Shown: positions 8,717-16,477 of the stretch, one piece after another | Layout of the letters: every line of letters starts with the position of its first letter | How positions within the stretch are numbered: position 1 is the first letter of the stretch | Source of the DNA: SVTX01 sp964526505 | Lineage (GTDB): Bacteria > Bacillota > Clostridia > Oscillospirales > CAG-272 | Length of the DNA stretch: 59,218 nucleotides | Reading direction: 5' to 3' | Assembly (NCBI GenBank): GCA_964526505.1 | Contig: CAZGJC010000007.1 | Coordinates: forward strand, 1 to 59,218 | Made by a program: the position numbers and the translations under genes | The notes under the pieces: generated by a model | What the model saw: the letters and a program-made list of their open reading frames with translations, nothing else | The model's database searches: none | What the model was told of the DNA's origin: nothing

Positions 8717-9322
8717 TTATGATATTATTTCCGAAATGACAGATACAAAATCTTCCGTGGGATATATTTCCGCATTATAATCGAACAGATCAAAGCCGAC
8801 GTTACCGACAGACACTTTAAGATACGGCGTTACCACGCACCCGTCGTCAAGAACTATCCAAACTTTACATTCAAATTTCGGCAATTCGTCACCGACGTTC
8901 TCACCCTGACCGAAATTTCGTGTCAGATTTACTTTTTGACGATACGTCAAATTTTTGCCCGAATAATAATCTCCGCTATCTGTTTGAATTACGATATAGT
9001 TCTCTCCGTCTCTGAGATTTAATTCATCGGCAGACAGTTTGGTAAGTTTACCGCTCTCTACCGCACTCATAATCACGCTGTCGAGAGTGGGTTTATCAGC
9101 CTCGTAAAAATTTTCGTCATTCGACGTTTTGTCAAAGACATGCATAAGTCCCACGCACGATACCGCAACAACAAGTAAAGACACGGCGATACATGCCGCA
9201 AGCAAAATAAATTTAGGTGTTTTTCTTCTCGCCCTGTAATTTATCGCTTCATCAAGATAAACGTCATCAATGTTGCCTATTTCCGAAAGCAATTTTTCGG
9301 CACTTGAAATCCTATTTGTCAC
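8717..9322 (-). CDS. Probable membrane anti-sigma factor or sigma-linked sensor
   Basis: 201 residues with no enzyme motif. A cytoplasmic N terminus of about 35 residues is followed by one transmembrane helix (about 36-59, FILLAACIAVSLLVVAVSCVG) and an extracytoplasmic domain of about 140 residues. This layout, and the GTGA overlap of its GTG start with the stop of the ECF sigma gene, indicate a co-translated anti-sigma factor. The N terminus does not contain a recognisable zinc anti-sigma HxxxCxxC motif. A similar layout is seen in the right-edge gene at 58276. Confidence 0.65.
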   Translation of the reverse strand: MTNRISSAEKLLSEIGNIDDVYLDEAINYRARRKTPKFILLAACIAVSLLVVAVSCVGLMHVFDKTSNDENFYEADKPTLDSVIMSAVESGKLTKLSADELNLRDGENYIVIQTDSGDYYSGKNLTYRQKVNLTRNFGQGENVGDELPKFECKVWIVLDDGCVVTPYLKVSVGNVGFDLFDYNAEIYPTEDFVSVISEIIS

Positions 9323-9870
9323 ATCAAGCCCTCACTTTCAAGCAAATTTCTAAGATCCCGACGAATGCGAAACAGCGTAACCTTTATTTTCGATTCACTC
9401 ACACTCATCTCACGTGCTATTTGCTCCGTGGATTGAAAGTAGAAATATCTCCGTATAAACATAACACGTTTTTCTTTTTCAAGACGTGCAATAAAATCGT
9501 TCAAACATTCTCCGAGGCGTTTATTATCGTAGTCGTTCTCTATATTTTCATGCGACGGTATACAGTCGGTAAGTTCAAGTATAACGTTGTCTGTCCCTCC
9601 ACGTTTCAGGCGATGGTCACGGCGAAACTTATCGATTGATATACGCCGTGTCAGTTTTGACAAATATGCTCCGAGATAATCGGGTCGAGCGGTTGGCATT
9701 GAATTCCACGCATCAATATACGTATCGTTGACACATTCCTCCGCATCTTCGTGTGAAGATAACAGCGAATACGAGAGTGAGTTTAACATTCGTCCGTATT
9801 TTTTATCCGATTCCGCTATGGCGTTCTCGTTTCTTGCCCAATACATATCAACGATTTTGCAGTCATCCAT
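9319..9870 (-). CDS. ECF-type RNA polymerase sigma factor
   Basis: 183 residues with region 2 (YGRMLNSLSYSLLSSHEDAEECVNDTYIDAWNSMP, residues about 27-62) and region 4 (RVMFIRRYFYFQSTEQIAREMSVSESKIKVTLFRIRRDL, near the C terminus), no region 3: the ECF architecture. The ATG at 9870 is chosen because AAAGGAG is seven bases upstream; the in-frame ATG at 9897 lacks a site. It is the first gene of a minus-strand operon with an anti-sigma-like gene and a vWA lipoprotein. It is clearly paralogous to the sigma gene at 57686. Confidence 0.92.
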   Translation of the reverse strand: MDDCKIVDMYWARNENAIAESDKKYGRMLNSLSYSLLSSHEDAEECVNDTYIDAWNSMPTARPDYLGAYLSKLTRRISIDKFRRDHRLKRGGTDNVILELTDCIPSHENIENDYDNKRLGECLNDFIARLEKEKRVMFIRRYFYFQSTEQIAREMSVSESKIKVTLFRIRRDLRNLLESEGLM

Positions 9871-9946
9871 ATTTCTCCTTTCCACGTGAATTTTCAACTG
9901 TCATTTTGTGCGACGCAATATCCTTTTTGCGTCCTCTACTCTTAAA

Positions 9947-9972
9947 GTCGTCAAAATCACGCTTAGGTTACA
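9947..9972 (-). promoter_or_regulatory. Possible autoregulated ECF promoter
   Basis: On the minus strand TGTAACC (9972-9966) is followed after 15 bases by CGAC (9950-9947), resembling the AAC-type -35 and CG-rich -10 of ECF promoters. No good sigma-A promoter was seen upstream of this sigma gene. Weak evidence. Confidence 0.3.
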
Positions 9973-10057
9973 CCGTTTTTTTAAAATTTTTTATTTTCAT
10001 TTTAATGATATCATAAAAATGTGCATTGTGTCAATAACGTAACGCACCGTTTTATTT
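9973..10057. other. Intergenic A/T-rich stretch left of the metG terminator
   Basis: Part of the 9871-10283 gap. A poly-T/poly-A-rich segment without an open reading frame that has a ribosome site, and without a recognisable RNA element. The rest of the gap holds the candidate ECF promoter, a terminator and a tandem repeat, listed separately. Confidence 0.5.
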
Positions 10058-10092
10058 AAAAAGCAGTTGCATATGATTCATACGCAACTGCT
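10058..10092 (-). terminator. Terminator downstream of metG
   Basis: Stem AGCAGTTGC (10062-10070) / GCAACTGCT (10084-10092) with further pairing TATG/CATA inside. On the minus strand the stem is followed by TTTTT (10062-10058 region), so it ends the metG transcript after the repeat tract. Confidence 0.7.
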
Positions 10093-10132
10093 CTTGATTT
10101 GTTTGAATTTCGAACTTGCCTATATTTGAAAA

Positions 10133-10280
10133 GGTAAAAAAGTTTTTCAACTTACATTTTTTCAAAAACGGCAAGAAAGTTTTTTTGGCTTACTTTTTTT
10201 TAAAAATGACAGGAAAGTTTTTTGCTTACATTTTTAAAAAGTAGGGAAGTTTTTTGGCTTACCTTTTTTTCAAAAAAGGT
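10133..10280 (-). repeat. Four imperfect tandem repeats of 33-40 bases after metG
   Basis: Copies begin near 10133, 10170, 10207 and 10241. Each reads roughly AAGTTTTTTGGCTTAC followed by a run of T and A on the plus strand. The tract starts three bases after the metG stop and ends before its terminator, so it would be transcribed as the metG 3' untranslated region. Confidence 0.75.
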
Positions 10281-10283
10281 AAG

Positions 10284-12260
10284 TTATCTTACTCTTTCGC
10301 CGAGAGGCGTATCTTCGGCAAGGAATACAACTCTCACGGTTTCCTCACCTGAGGCAAGTATCATCCCGTTTGATTCTATTCCGCAAAGCGTAGCCGGCTT
10401 TAAGTTGGCAACAATAATTATCTTCTTTCCGATAAGTTCTTCGGGAGTATACCACTTTGCAATGCCCGAAACAACTTGTCTTTGCTCGTATCCGAGGTCA
10501 ACTTTGAGTTTTAAGAGTTTTTTCGCCTTGGGAACTTTCTCACACTCGATAATTTTTGCGGTGCGAAGTTCTATGCCCATAAAATCTTCAATTCCTATAA
10601 TCGCACATCCCTCGGGCTTTTCCACAGGTGCTTCCGCACGTGCTTTTGCCTCGGCTTCGGCACGCTTTGCCGCCATTTCCGCTTCAAGTTCAGCCAAAAC
10701 CGCTTCTTCATCTATACGTGCAAACATTACTTTCGCTTCACCGACAGACTCGCCTGCAACCATTCCGCAGAATTTATCAATAGTACCTATGCTGTCGTAA
10801 CCTGTTTTTTCGGTTCCGAGGCGTTCGAGAATTTCGGTTGCCGAATCGGGAATTATGCAGGAAAGCATAATGGTACCCCAACGAATCGCTTCAAGCAAAT
10901 TGTAAAGTACGGTACCCAAACGCTCACGACAACTCTCGTCTTTCGCAAGCACCCACGGGGTGGTCTCGTCAATGTATTTGTTCGCTCTGCTGAAAGCGTC
11001 AAACACGCACGAAAGTGCATCGGAAATATGGTAGTCATCCATATATCCCGTAAAGTTATTGTAAGCCTCAACGCAGGCGGACTTTAATTCCTCATCAACA
11101 GGCTCACTTGCCGTCGGAGCGGGAATTACCTTGCCGAAATATTTATCGACCATTGCAAGAGTTCTCTTGAAAAGATTTCCGAGATTGTTTACAAGGTCTG
11201 TGTTGTACCTCTTTATAACGTTTTCATACGTTATGGAACCGTCGTTTGCATATGGCATTTCGGAAAGTGCATAATATCTTACCGCATCCACACCGAAACG
11301 GTCTGCAAGTTCGTCGGCATAAATAACGTTGCCCTTTGATTTCGACATCTTATCCGCACCAAAGTTAAACCACGGATGTGCGAATACCTTTTTGGGAAGA
11401 GGCAAATCAAGAGCCATAAGGAATATGGGCCAATATATCGTATGGAAACGAATTATATCCTTTCCTATTATATGTGCGTCGGCAGGCCAGAGTTTTTTGA
11501 ACTGCTCGCTCTGCTCGTCAAAACTCTTATCCGGATCATATCCTATTGCCGTGATATAGTTTGTAAGTGCGTCAAGCCATACGTACGTTACGTGTTTAGG
11601 GTCAATTTCAACCGGGATCCCCCAACTGAACGACGTTCTTGAAACGCAAAGGTCTTGAAGTCCGACTTTAAGGAAGTTGTTTACAATCTCTTTCTTTCTG
11701 CTCTCGGGTTGAATAAACTCGGGATGCTCTTCGATGTAATTTGTGAGTTTCTCGGCATATTTCTTCATATTAAAGAAATACGCTTCCTCACTCGCTTTCT
11801 CTACGGGTCTTCCGCAGTCGGGACATTTTCCGCCCTCAACCTGGGTTTCGGTGAAAAACGACTCGCACGGTGTGCAATACCAGCCTTCATATCTTCCTTT
11901 GTATATGTCACCATTGTTGTAGAACTTGGTAAATATCTTCTTTACCGCCGTTTCGTGATAATCATCGGTGGTGCGGATAAAATGGTCGTATTTGACGTTC
12001 ATTTTATCCCAAAGAGTGCGAACTTCGCCCGCAACTTTATCAACGTATTCTTTCGGAGATATACCCGCTTCTTTGGCGTACTCTTCGATTTTCTGACCGT
12101 GTTCGTCGGTTCCCGTACACATAAATACGTCATATCCTCTTTGACGCTTGTATCTTGCGTATGCATCGGTCATTATTGCCTCATAAGTGTTTCCGAAATG
12201 AGGTTTTCTCGACGCATAAGCGATTGCCGTCGTTATATAAAATTTCTCCTTGTTTTCCAT
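10284..12260 (-). CDS. metG: Methionyl-tRNA synthetase with C-terminal tRNA-binding domain
   Basis: 658 residues. Charges tRNA-Met with methionine in the cytoplasm. Class I signatures are the HIGH-equivalent PHFGN near residue 20 and KMSKSKGNV near 300. A four-Cys zinc knuckle (CTPC and CPDC, about residues 130-150) marks the MetG1 type, and the last 105 residues form an EMAP II-like tRNA-binding domain (GIEDFMGIELRTAKI...). A charged Ala/Glu/Lys linker (about 525-560) joins the two. The ATG at 12260 is preferred to 12278 because GGAGGA lies ten bases upstream. No T-box leader was found before it. Confidence 0.97.
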   Translation of the reverse strand: MENKEKFYITTAIAYASRKPHFGNTYEAIMTDAYARYKRQRGYDVFMCTGTDEHGQKIEEYAKEAGISPKEYVDKVAGEVRTLWDKMNVKYDHFIRTTDDYHETAVKKIFTKFYNNGDIYKGRYEGWYCTPCESFFTETQVEGGKCPDCGRPVEKASEEAYFFNMKKYAEKLTNYIEEHPEFIQPESRKKEIVNNFLKVGLQDLCVSRTSFSWGIPVEIDPKHVTYVWLDALTNYITAIGYDPDKSFDEQSEQFKKLWPADAHIIGKDIIRFHTIYWPIFLMALDLPLPKKVFAHPWFNFGADKMSKSKGNVIYADELADRFGVDAVRYYALSEMPYANDGSITYENVIKRYNTDLVNNLGNLFKRTLAMVDKYFGKVIPAPTASEPVDEELKSACVEAYNNFTGYMDDYHISDALSCVFDAFSRANKYIDETTPWVLAKDESCRERLGTVLYNLLEAIRWGTIMLSCIIPDSATEILERLGTEKTGYDSIGTIDKFCGMVAGESVGEAKVMFARIDEEAVLAELEAEMAAKRAEAEAKARAEAPVEKPEGCAIIGIEDFMGIELRTAKIIECEKVPKAKKLLKLKVDLGYEQRQVVSGIAKWYTPEELIGKKIIIVANLKPATLCGIESNGMILASGEETVRVVFLAEDTPLGERVR

Positions 12261-12361
12261 ACTTCGACTATCCTCCATACTGCAAATTTCACACGGCAGA
12301 CGTTTGCACGCCGTGAATTCTTTTCACACAAAAGCGTACTTTTACGTACGTATATAGAACC

Positions 12362-12390
12362 ATTATAACAAATTTTTCTTGATTTTACAA
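12362..12390 (-). promoter_or_regulatory. Sigma-A promoter of metG
   Basis: Minus strand TTGTAA (12390-12385), 17-base spacer, TATAAT (12367-12362). Leader of about 95 bases contains a small CACGGC/GCCGTG hairpin but no T-box consensus. Confidence 0.75.
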
Positions 12391-12752
12391 TAGAATAATA
12401 AAAAATATTATTTTTTACGGTTTTTTCCGTAAAAATCTCAACTCGAATAAAAAATACCCACAAATGGATTGATGGCGTATGCAATAATTTTTTTGAATTT
12501 CAAAAATCTTTATTGTGCAAAATCACCACGATTTTAAAAATTGTATATTATTACTATAATTGTATATTTTTGTAAATCAGTGCTATACAATTGTAAATTA
12601 CTTCCATTTATTCACCCTTTAAATCAAAAATCACGTTATTTTTTTATCATTTTTTTGACAAAAAATTGACGTTAATTGAAAAACAAGGACTTTTTCCAAA
12701 AAACTTCCTTATATTTTGTAGGAAATACCACTCATTTTTATTTGCAAAACTC
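12391..12752. other. A/T-rich intergenic region upstream of the BMC operon
   Basis: About 360 bases without a credible gene. It contains AATTGTATA-like words at 12538 and 12558 and the inverted form TATACAATTGTAA near 12582, which could be binding sites for an unlinked regulator of the microcompartment operon. Otherwise only poly-A/T tracts are seen. Confidence 0.45.
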
Positions 12753-12781
12753 TTGCAATCCGGAAAGAAATTTGCTATAAT
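12753..12781 (+). promoter_or_regulatory. Sigma-A promoter of the BMC operon
   Basis: TTGCAA (12753-12758), 17-base spacer, perfect TATAAT (12776-12781). Leader of about 50 bases ends in TTTGGAGGAAACCT before ackA. It is the only strong promoter seen for the 15-kb operon. Confidence 0.75.
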
Positions 12782-12837
12782 GTTATATGTAAACGAATAA
12801 ATTTCAAAAAAATAAATTCTTTTTTTGGAGGAAACCT

Positions 12838-14031
12838 ATGAAGATTTTGGTCATCAATGCCGGAAGCAGTTCGCTTAAATACCAACTGTTTGATATGGAA
12901 ACCGGCAGTGTCCTTGCCAAAGGTCTTTGCGAGAAGATAGGTCTTACGGGTGCAATTACACACAAGCGTCCCGGCAAGCCCAACTATGAGGAGGACTATC
13001 CCATGCCCTCTCACAACGAAGCAATTGCCTTGGTTCTCAAACTTCTCACCGATCCCGAACTCGGCGTAATCGGCAGTGTTGACGAGATTAGTGCGGTAGG
13101 TCACAGATTTGCTCACGGAGGCAAAATCACAAAGTCCTGCATTCTCGACGACGAGAAGTTAAACTACATCGAATCCATCATTCCCATCAACCCCTTGCAC
13201 GGACCTCCGGCACTCAAAGGAGTTGCGGCTTGTAAAGCAATTCTCGCAGACAAGCCTCAGATAGGCGTTTTCGACACGTCTTTCTACTCGGGATTTGACA
13301 AGAAGTCATATATGTACGCACTTCCCTACGAATGGTACGAGAAGTACGGCGTTCGTCGCTACGGCTTCCACGGAACGTCTCACCGCTTCGTCAGTGCAAA
13401 AGCGGCCGAATTCCTCGGACTCGATTACAACAATATTAAAATTGTCTCCTGTCACATAGGTTCCGGCTCTTCTATCACTGCGGTAGACTGCGGTAAGGCT
13501 GTTGACACCTCTCTCGGTTTCACACCCCAAGAAGGTCTTCCCATGGGAACAAGATGCGGTTCCATCGACCCCTCAATCGTTCCTTACATTATGGAACAGA
13601 CCGGAATGAGTGCCGCAGAAGTCAACGACGCCATGAACAAGAAATCGGGTCTTCTCGGTGTTTCGGGCATATCGAACGATGCACGTGACGTATGGGCGGC
13701 ATCCGAAGCGGGCAATGAGCGTGCAACTCTTGCAATGGATCTTTTGGTTCACAATGCAAAGAAGATTATCGGTTCATACGTCGCGGAGATGAACGGCATT
13801 GACGTTCTTATCTTCACGGCAGGCCTCGGAGAAAACGACCGCAAGGTTCGTGAGATGGTTACGGAAAATATGGAATTCTTCGGAATCAAACTCGACCGTG
13901 ACGCAAACCTCAACGGTCCTCGTGGCGAAAACCTCATAATCAGCACTCCCGACTCAAAGGTTAAGGTCGTCGTAATTCCCACGGATGAGGAATATATGAT
14001 AGCCTCCGACACATACGAACTTGTAAAATAA
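12838..14031 (+). CDS. ackA: Acetate/propionate kinase
   Basis: 397 residues, full length for AckA. Motifs seen are NAGSSSLKYQ at residues 6-15, HRFAHGG, FDTSFY, GFHGTSH and GLPMGTRCGSIDP. It makes ATP from acyl phosphate and ADP. As first gene of a microcompartment operon that also encodes PduL, its working substrate is probably propionyl phosphate (the PduW role), though AckA also uses acetyl phosphate. No encapsulation helix is seen at either end, consistent with a cytosolic enzyme or untagged cargo. Strong GGAGGAAACCT ribosome site. Confidence 0.96.
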   Translation: MKILVINAGSSSLKYQLFDMETGSVLAKGLCEKIGLTGAITHKRPGKPNYEEDYPMPSHNEAIALVLKLLTDPELGVIGSVDEISAVGHRFAHGGKITKSCILDDEKLNYIESIIPINPLHGPPALKGVAACKAILADKPQIGVFDTSFYSGFDKKSYMYALPYEWYEKYGVRRYGFHGTSHRFVSAKAAEFLGLDYNNIKIVSCHIGSGSSITAVDCGKAVDTSLGFTPQEGLPMGTRCGSIDPSIVPYIMEQTGMSAAEVNDAMNKKSGLLGVSGISNDARDVWAASEAGNERATLAMDLLVHNAKKIIGSYVAEMNGIDVLIFTAGLGENDRKVREMVTENMEFFGIKLDRDANLNGPRGENLIISTPDSKVKVVVIPTDEEYMIASDTYELVK

Positions 14032-14112
14032 TTTACGAATACGAGGTCATGCCTCGGTGCGACCTTGATATAAATATGAAAAAAATTTAAAATCTGAAAG
14101 GATATAAGAAAA

Positions 14113-14931
14113 ATGGCACAGTCACCTTTTGAAATCAAAAAAGAAATCTGCGACATCGGTAAGAGAATTTACGACCACGGTTTTGTTGCAGCAAACGACG
14201 GAAACATCTCCGTAAAAGCAGGTCCCAACGAATGGTACTGCACTCCTACGGGCGTATCCAAGGGATATATGACTCCCGATATGATCATCAAGATTGACGG
14301 CGACGGAAACAAGATTGACGGTAGACTCAATCCCTCCTCCGAAATCAAAATGCACATGAGAGTTTACAAAGAGCGTCCCGACGTTAACGCAGTTGTTCAC
14401 GCTCACCCCCCTGTTGCTACGGCATTCACTGTTGCAGGTGTTGAACTTGACCAGTACATTCTTCCCGAGGCAATTCTTACAATCGGTAACGTTCCTACGT
14501 GTGATTACGGTATGCCTTCCACAATGGAAATTCCCGACTCCCTCATGCCTTACATCCAGAAGCATGACGCATTCCTTCTTAAAAACCACGGAGCTCTCAC
14601 GGTAGGTAACACACTTCTCCGTGCTTGCTTCACCATGGAAGAAGTTGAATTCAACGCAAAGATTAACCTCTATGCTCGTCAGATCGGTGCAGGTGCAAAC
14701 AGCCGTATAGATGAAATTTCTTGCTACGACCTCGAGAGACTTATGGAACTCCGTAAGAAGATGGGTCTTCCCGGCAAACACCCCGGATGCAAGACGTGCC
14801 CCAACAAGGGTACTGCAAACTGCAAGTGCAAGGATAACGGCAAAGAATGTACGTGCGGAAACCACAACAACGGTGGTGACGATCTCGTAGCAGACATCAC
14901 AAGAAAAGTTCTCGCCGCTCTCGGTAAATAA
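14113..14931 (+). CDS. fucA: Class II aldolase (fuculose/rhamnulose-phosphate type) with C-terminal encapsulation helix
   Basis: 272 residues. The catalytic domain (about 1-220) has the zinc ligands of the class II aldolase/adducin fold: H96 and H98 in VVHAHPP and H159 in KNHGALTVG. FucA cleaves L-fuculose-1-phosphate into DHAP and L-lactaldehyde; rhamnulose-1-phosphate is also possible. The C terminus is extended by a linker with six cysteines (C226, C229, C237, C239, C246, C248) and then an amphipathic helix (residues 256-272, DDLVADITRKVLAALGK) typical of microcompartment cargo tags. The aldolase in the operon separates this locus from choline (cut) systems and points to fucose/rhamnose use. 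No fucose isomerase or kinase is in the window. Confidence 0.9.
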   Translation: MAQSPFEIKKEICDIGKRIYDHGFVAANDGNISVKAGPNEWYCTPTGVSKGYMTPDMIIKIDGDGNKIDGRLNPSSEIKMHMRVYKERPDVNAVVHAHPPVATAFTVAGVELDQYILPEAILTIGNVPTCDYGMPSTMEIPDSLMPYIQKHDAFLLKNHGALTVGNTLLRACFTMEEVEFNAKINLYARQIGAGANSRIDEISCYDLERLMELRKKMGLPGKHPGCKTCPNKGTANCKCKDNGKECTCGNHNNGGDDLVADITRKVLAALGK

Positions 14932-14982
14932 TTTTTGAGTTTTAACTCATTTGAATTATTTTATTGAAAGGAGCGTCCGACA

Positions 14983-16440
14983 ATGGCAGTAAATCTTTCG
15001 GAATCACAGATCAACGAAATCGTTGCTCGTGTGGTTTCAGAATACAAAAAGCCCTCGAATGAAAGTGGCAAAGAGTGGGACTCCACTCAATATCACGGAC
15101 GCAAACTTATAGGCGTTTACGCAACGATGGAAGAAGCCATTGATGTGGCAAACGAAGGATATAAGGCAGTTCGTGCTATGTCGGTAGCACAGAGAGAAAA
15201 AATTGTTACCGCAATCCGTGAGTATACACGTGCGGAAGCACAAACTCTTGCGGAACTCGGCGTTGCCGAGACAAAAATGGGTCGTGTTGACCACAAGTAT
15301 GCAAAACATATCCTCGTGGCTGACAAGACTCCCGGAACAGAAGATATAGTTGAAGAGGCAAGAACGGGCGACAACGGTTTAACACTTACCGAAATGGCTC
15401 CCTTCGGTGTAGTCGGTGCAATCACACCTTCCACAAACCCCTCCGAAACAGTCATCTGCAACAGTATCGGTATGATATGTGCCGGCAACGGTGTTGTATT
15501 CAACCCCCACCCCGGTGCAATTGCAACTTCAAACTATGCGGTTGACCTTGTAAACCGTGCGGTTTATTCCGCAGGTGGTCCTCGTGTACTTGTAGCGAGT
15601 GTTGTAAAGCCCACACTTGACACAGCCAACGTAATGTACAAACACCCCTCGATAAGACTTCTTGTTTGCACAGGTGGTCCCGGTGTTGTAAAGGCGGTTC
15701 TCTCGTCGGGCAAGAAAGCAATCGGTGCAGGTGCGGGTAACCCTCCCGTAATAGTTGACGACACAGCCGACATCGATAAGGCAGCAAAAGACATAATCGA
15801 CGGTTGTACGTTCGACAACAACCTCCCCTGCATAGCGGAAAAGGAAGTTTTCGTATTTGAAAACGTTGCCGACAGACTTATATCCGGCATGCTCAAAAAC
15901 GGTTGTTACAAACTCACGAGAGCCCAGGCAGACGAACTTGCCAAGATAGTTCTCGTAACCAAGCAGGATCCCAAGACCGGCAAGGTAACTCATGCGGTCA
16001 ACCGTGATTGCGTAGGTCGTGATGCAAGCGTCATCCTCGAAAAGATCGGTATTAAGGTAGGTCCCGAAATCCGTTGTGCAATTGCGGAAGTTCCTTTTGA
16101 ACATCCTTTTGTTCAAGAAGAACTTATGATGCCTATTCTCGGAATTGTCAGAGTAAAAGACATTGACGAAGCAATAGATTTGGCTGTTAAAGCGGAGCAC
16201 GGAAACAGACATACCGCTCATATGCACTCGAAAAACATAGACAACCTCACAAGATTTGCCCGTGCGGTTGAAACAACTATTTTTGTAAAGAACGCTCCGT
16301 CCTATGCAGGCATAGGATTTGGCGGTGAGGGTCACGCAACGTTTACAATTGCAGGTCCCACAGGCGAAGGTCTTACTTCCGCCCGCAGTTTTACAAGAAA
16401 GCGTCGTTGCGTAATGGTTGATTCTTTCAGAATCATCTGA
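14983..16440 (+). CDS. pduP: CoA-acylating propionaldehyde dehydrogenase, microcompartment type
   Basis: 485 residues, PduP/EutE-like. An N-terminal amphipathic helix (residues 4-20, LSESQINEIVARVVSEY) is the encapsulation tag and is joined by a short polar linker to the dehydrogenase. The catalytic cysteine is C283 in NNLPCIAEKEV; nucleotide-binding and family segments include SNPSET and GFGGEG near the C terminus. It oxidises propanal to propionyl-CoA with NAD+ and CoA, feeding PduL. Ribosome site GAAAGGAG. It is 51 bases after the aldolase gene. Confidence 0.95.
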   Translation: MAVNLSESQINEIVARVVSEYKKPSNESGKEWDSTQYHGRKLIGVYATMEEAIDVANEGYKAVRAMSVAQREKIVTAIREYTRAEAQTLAELGVAETKMGRVDHKYAKHILVADKTPGTEDIVEEARTGDNGLTLTEMAPFGVVGAITPSTNPSETVICNSIGMICAGNGVVFNPHPGAIATSNYAVDLVNRAVYSAGGPRVLVASVVKPTLDTANVMYKHPSIRLLVCTGGPGVVKAVLSSGKKAIGAGAGNPPVIVDDTADIDKAAKDIIDGCTFDNNLPCIAEKEVFVFENVADRLISGMLKNGCYKLTRAQADELAKIVLVTKQDPKTGKVTHAVNRDCVGRDASVILEKIGIKVGPEIRCAIAEVPFEHPFVQEELMMPILGIVRVKDIDEAIDLAVKAEHGNRHTAHMHSKNIDNLTRFARAVETTIFVKNAPSYAGIGFGGEGHATFTIAGPTGEGLTSARSFTRKRRCVMVDSFRII

Positions 16441-16477
16441 TGCAGATACGATTTATACTACGAAAGGAAACATAAAA

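Noticed and set aside
12261..12361. T-box or SAM riboswitch before metG
   Set aside because: No T-box consensus sequence or SAM aptamer was found; only a small hairpin is present.
12788..12801. cre-like sequence TGTAAACGAATAAA after the BMC promoter
   Set aside because: Only the first half matches the catabolite repression consensus; the second half and symmetry are missing.
14042..14056. CGAGG/CCTCG hairpin between ackA and the aldolase gene
   Set aside because: Five-base stem without T run and with alternative pairings; too weak to call a terminator or attenuator.
14122..14865. 247-residue minus-strand ORF opposite the aldolase
   Set aside because: No ribosome site, Cys/Val-rich composition typical of an antisense reading of a gene with restricted codon use; aldolase homology is certain on the plus strand.
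15529..16335. 268-residue minus-strand ORF opposite the aldehyde dehydrogenase
   Set aside because: Shadow of pduP; no ribosome site or domain.
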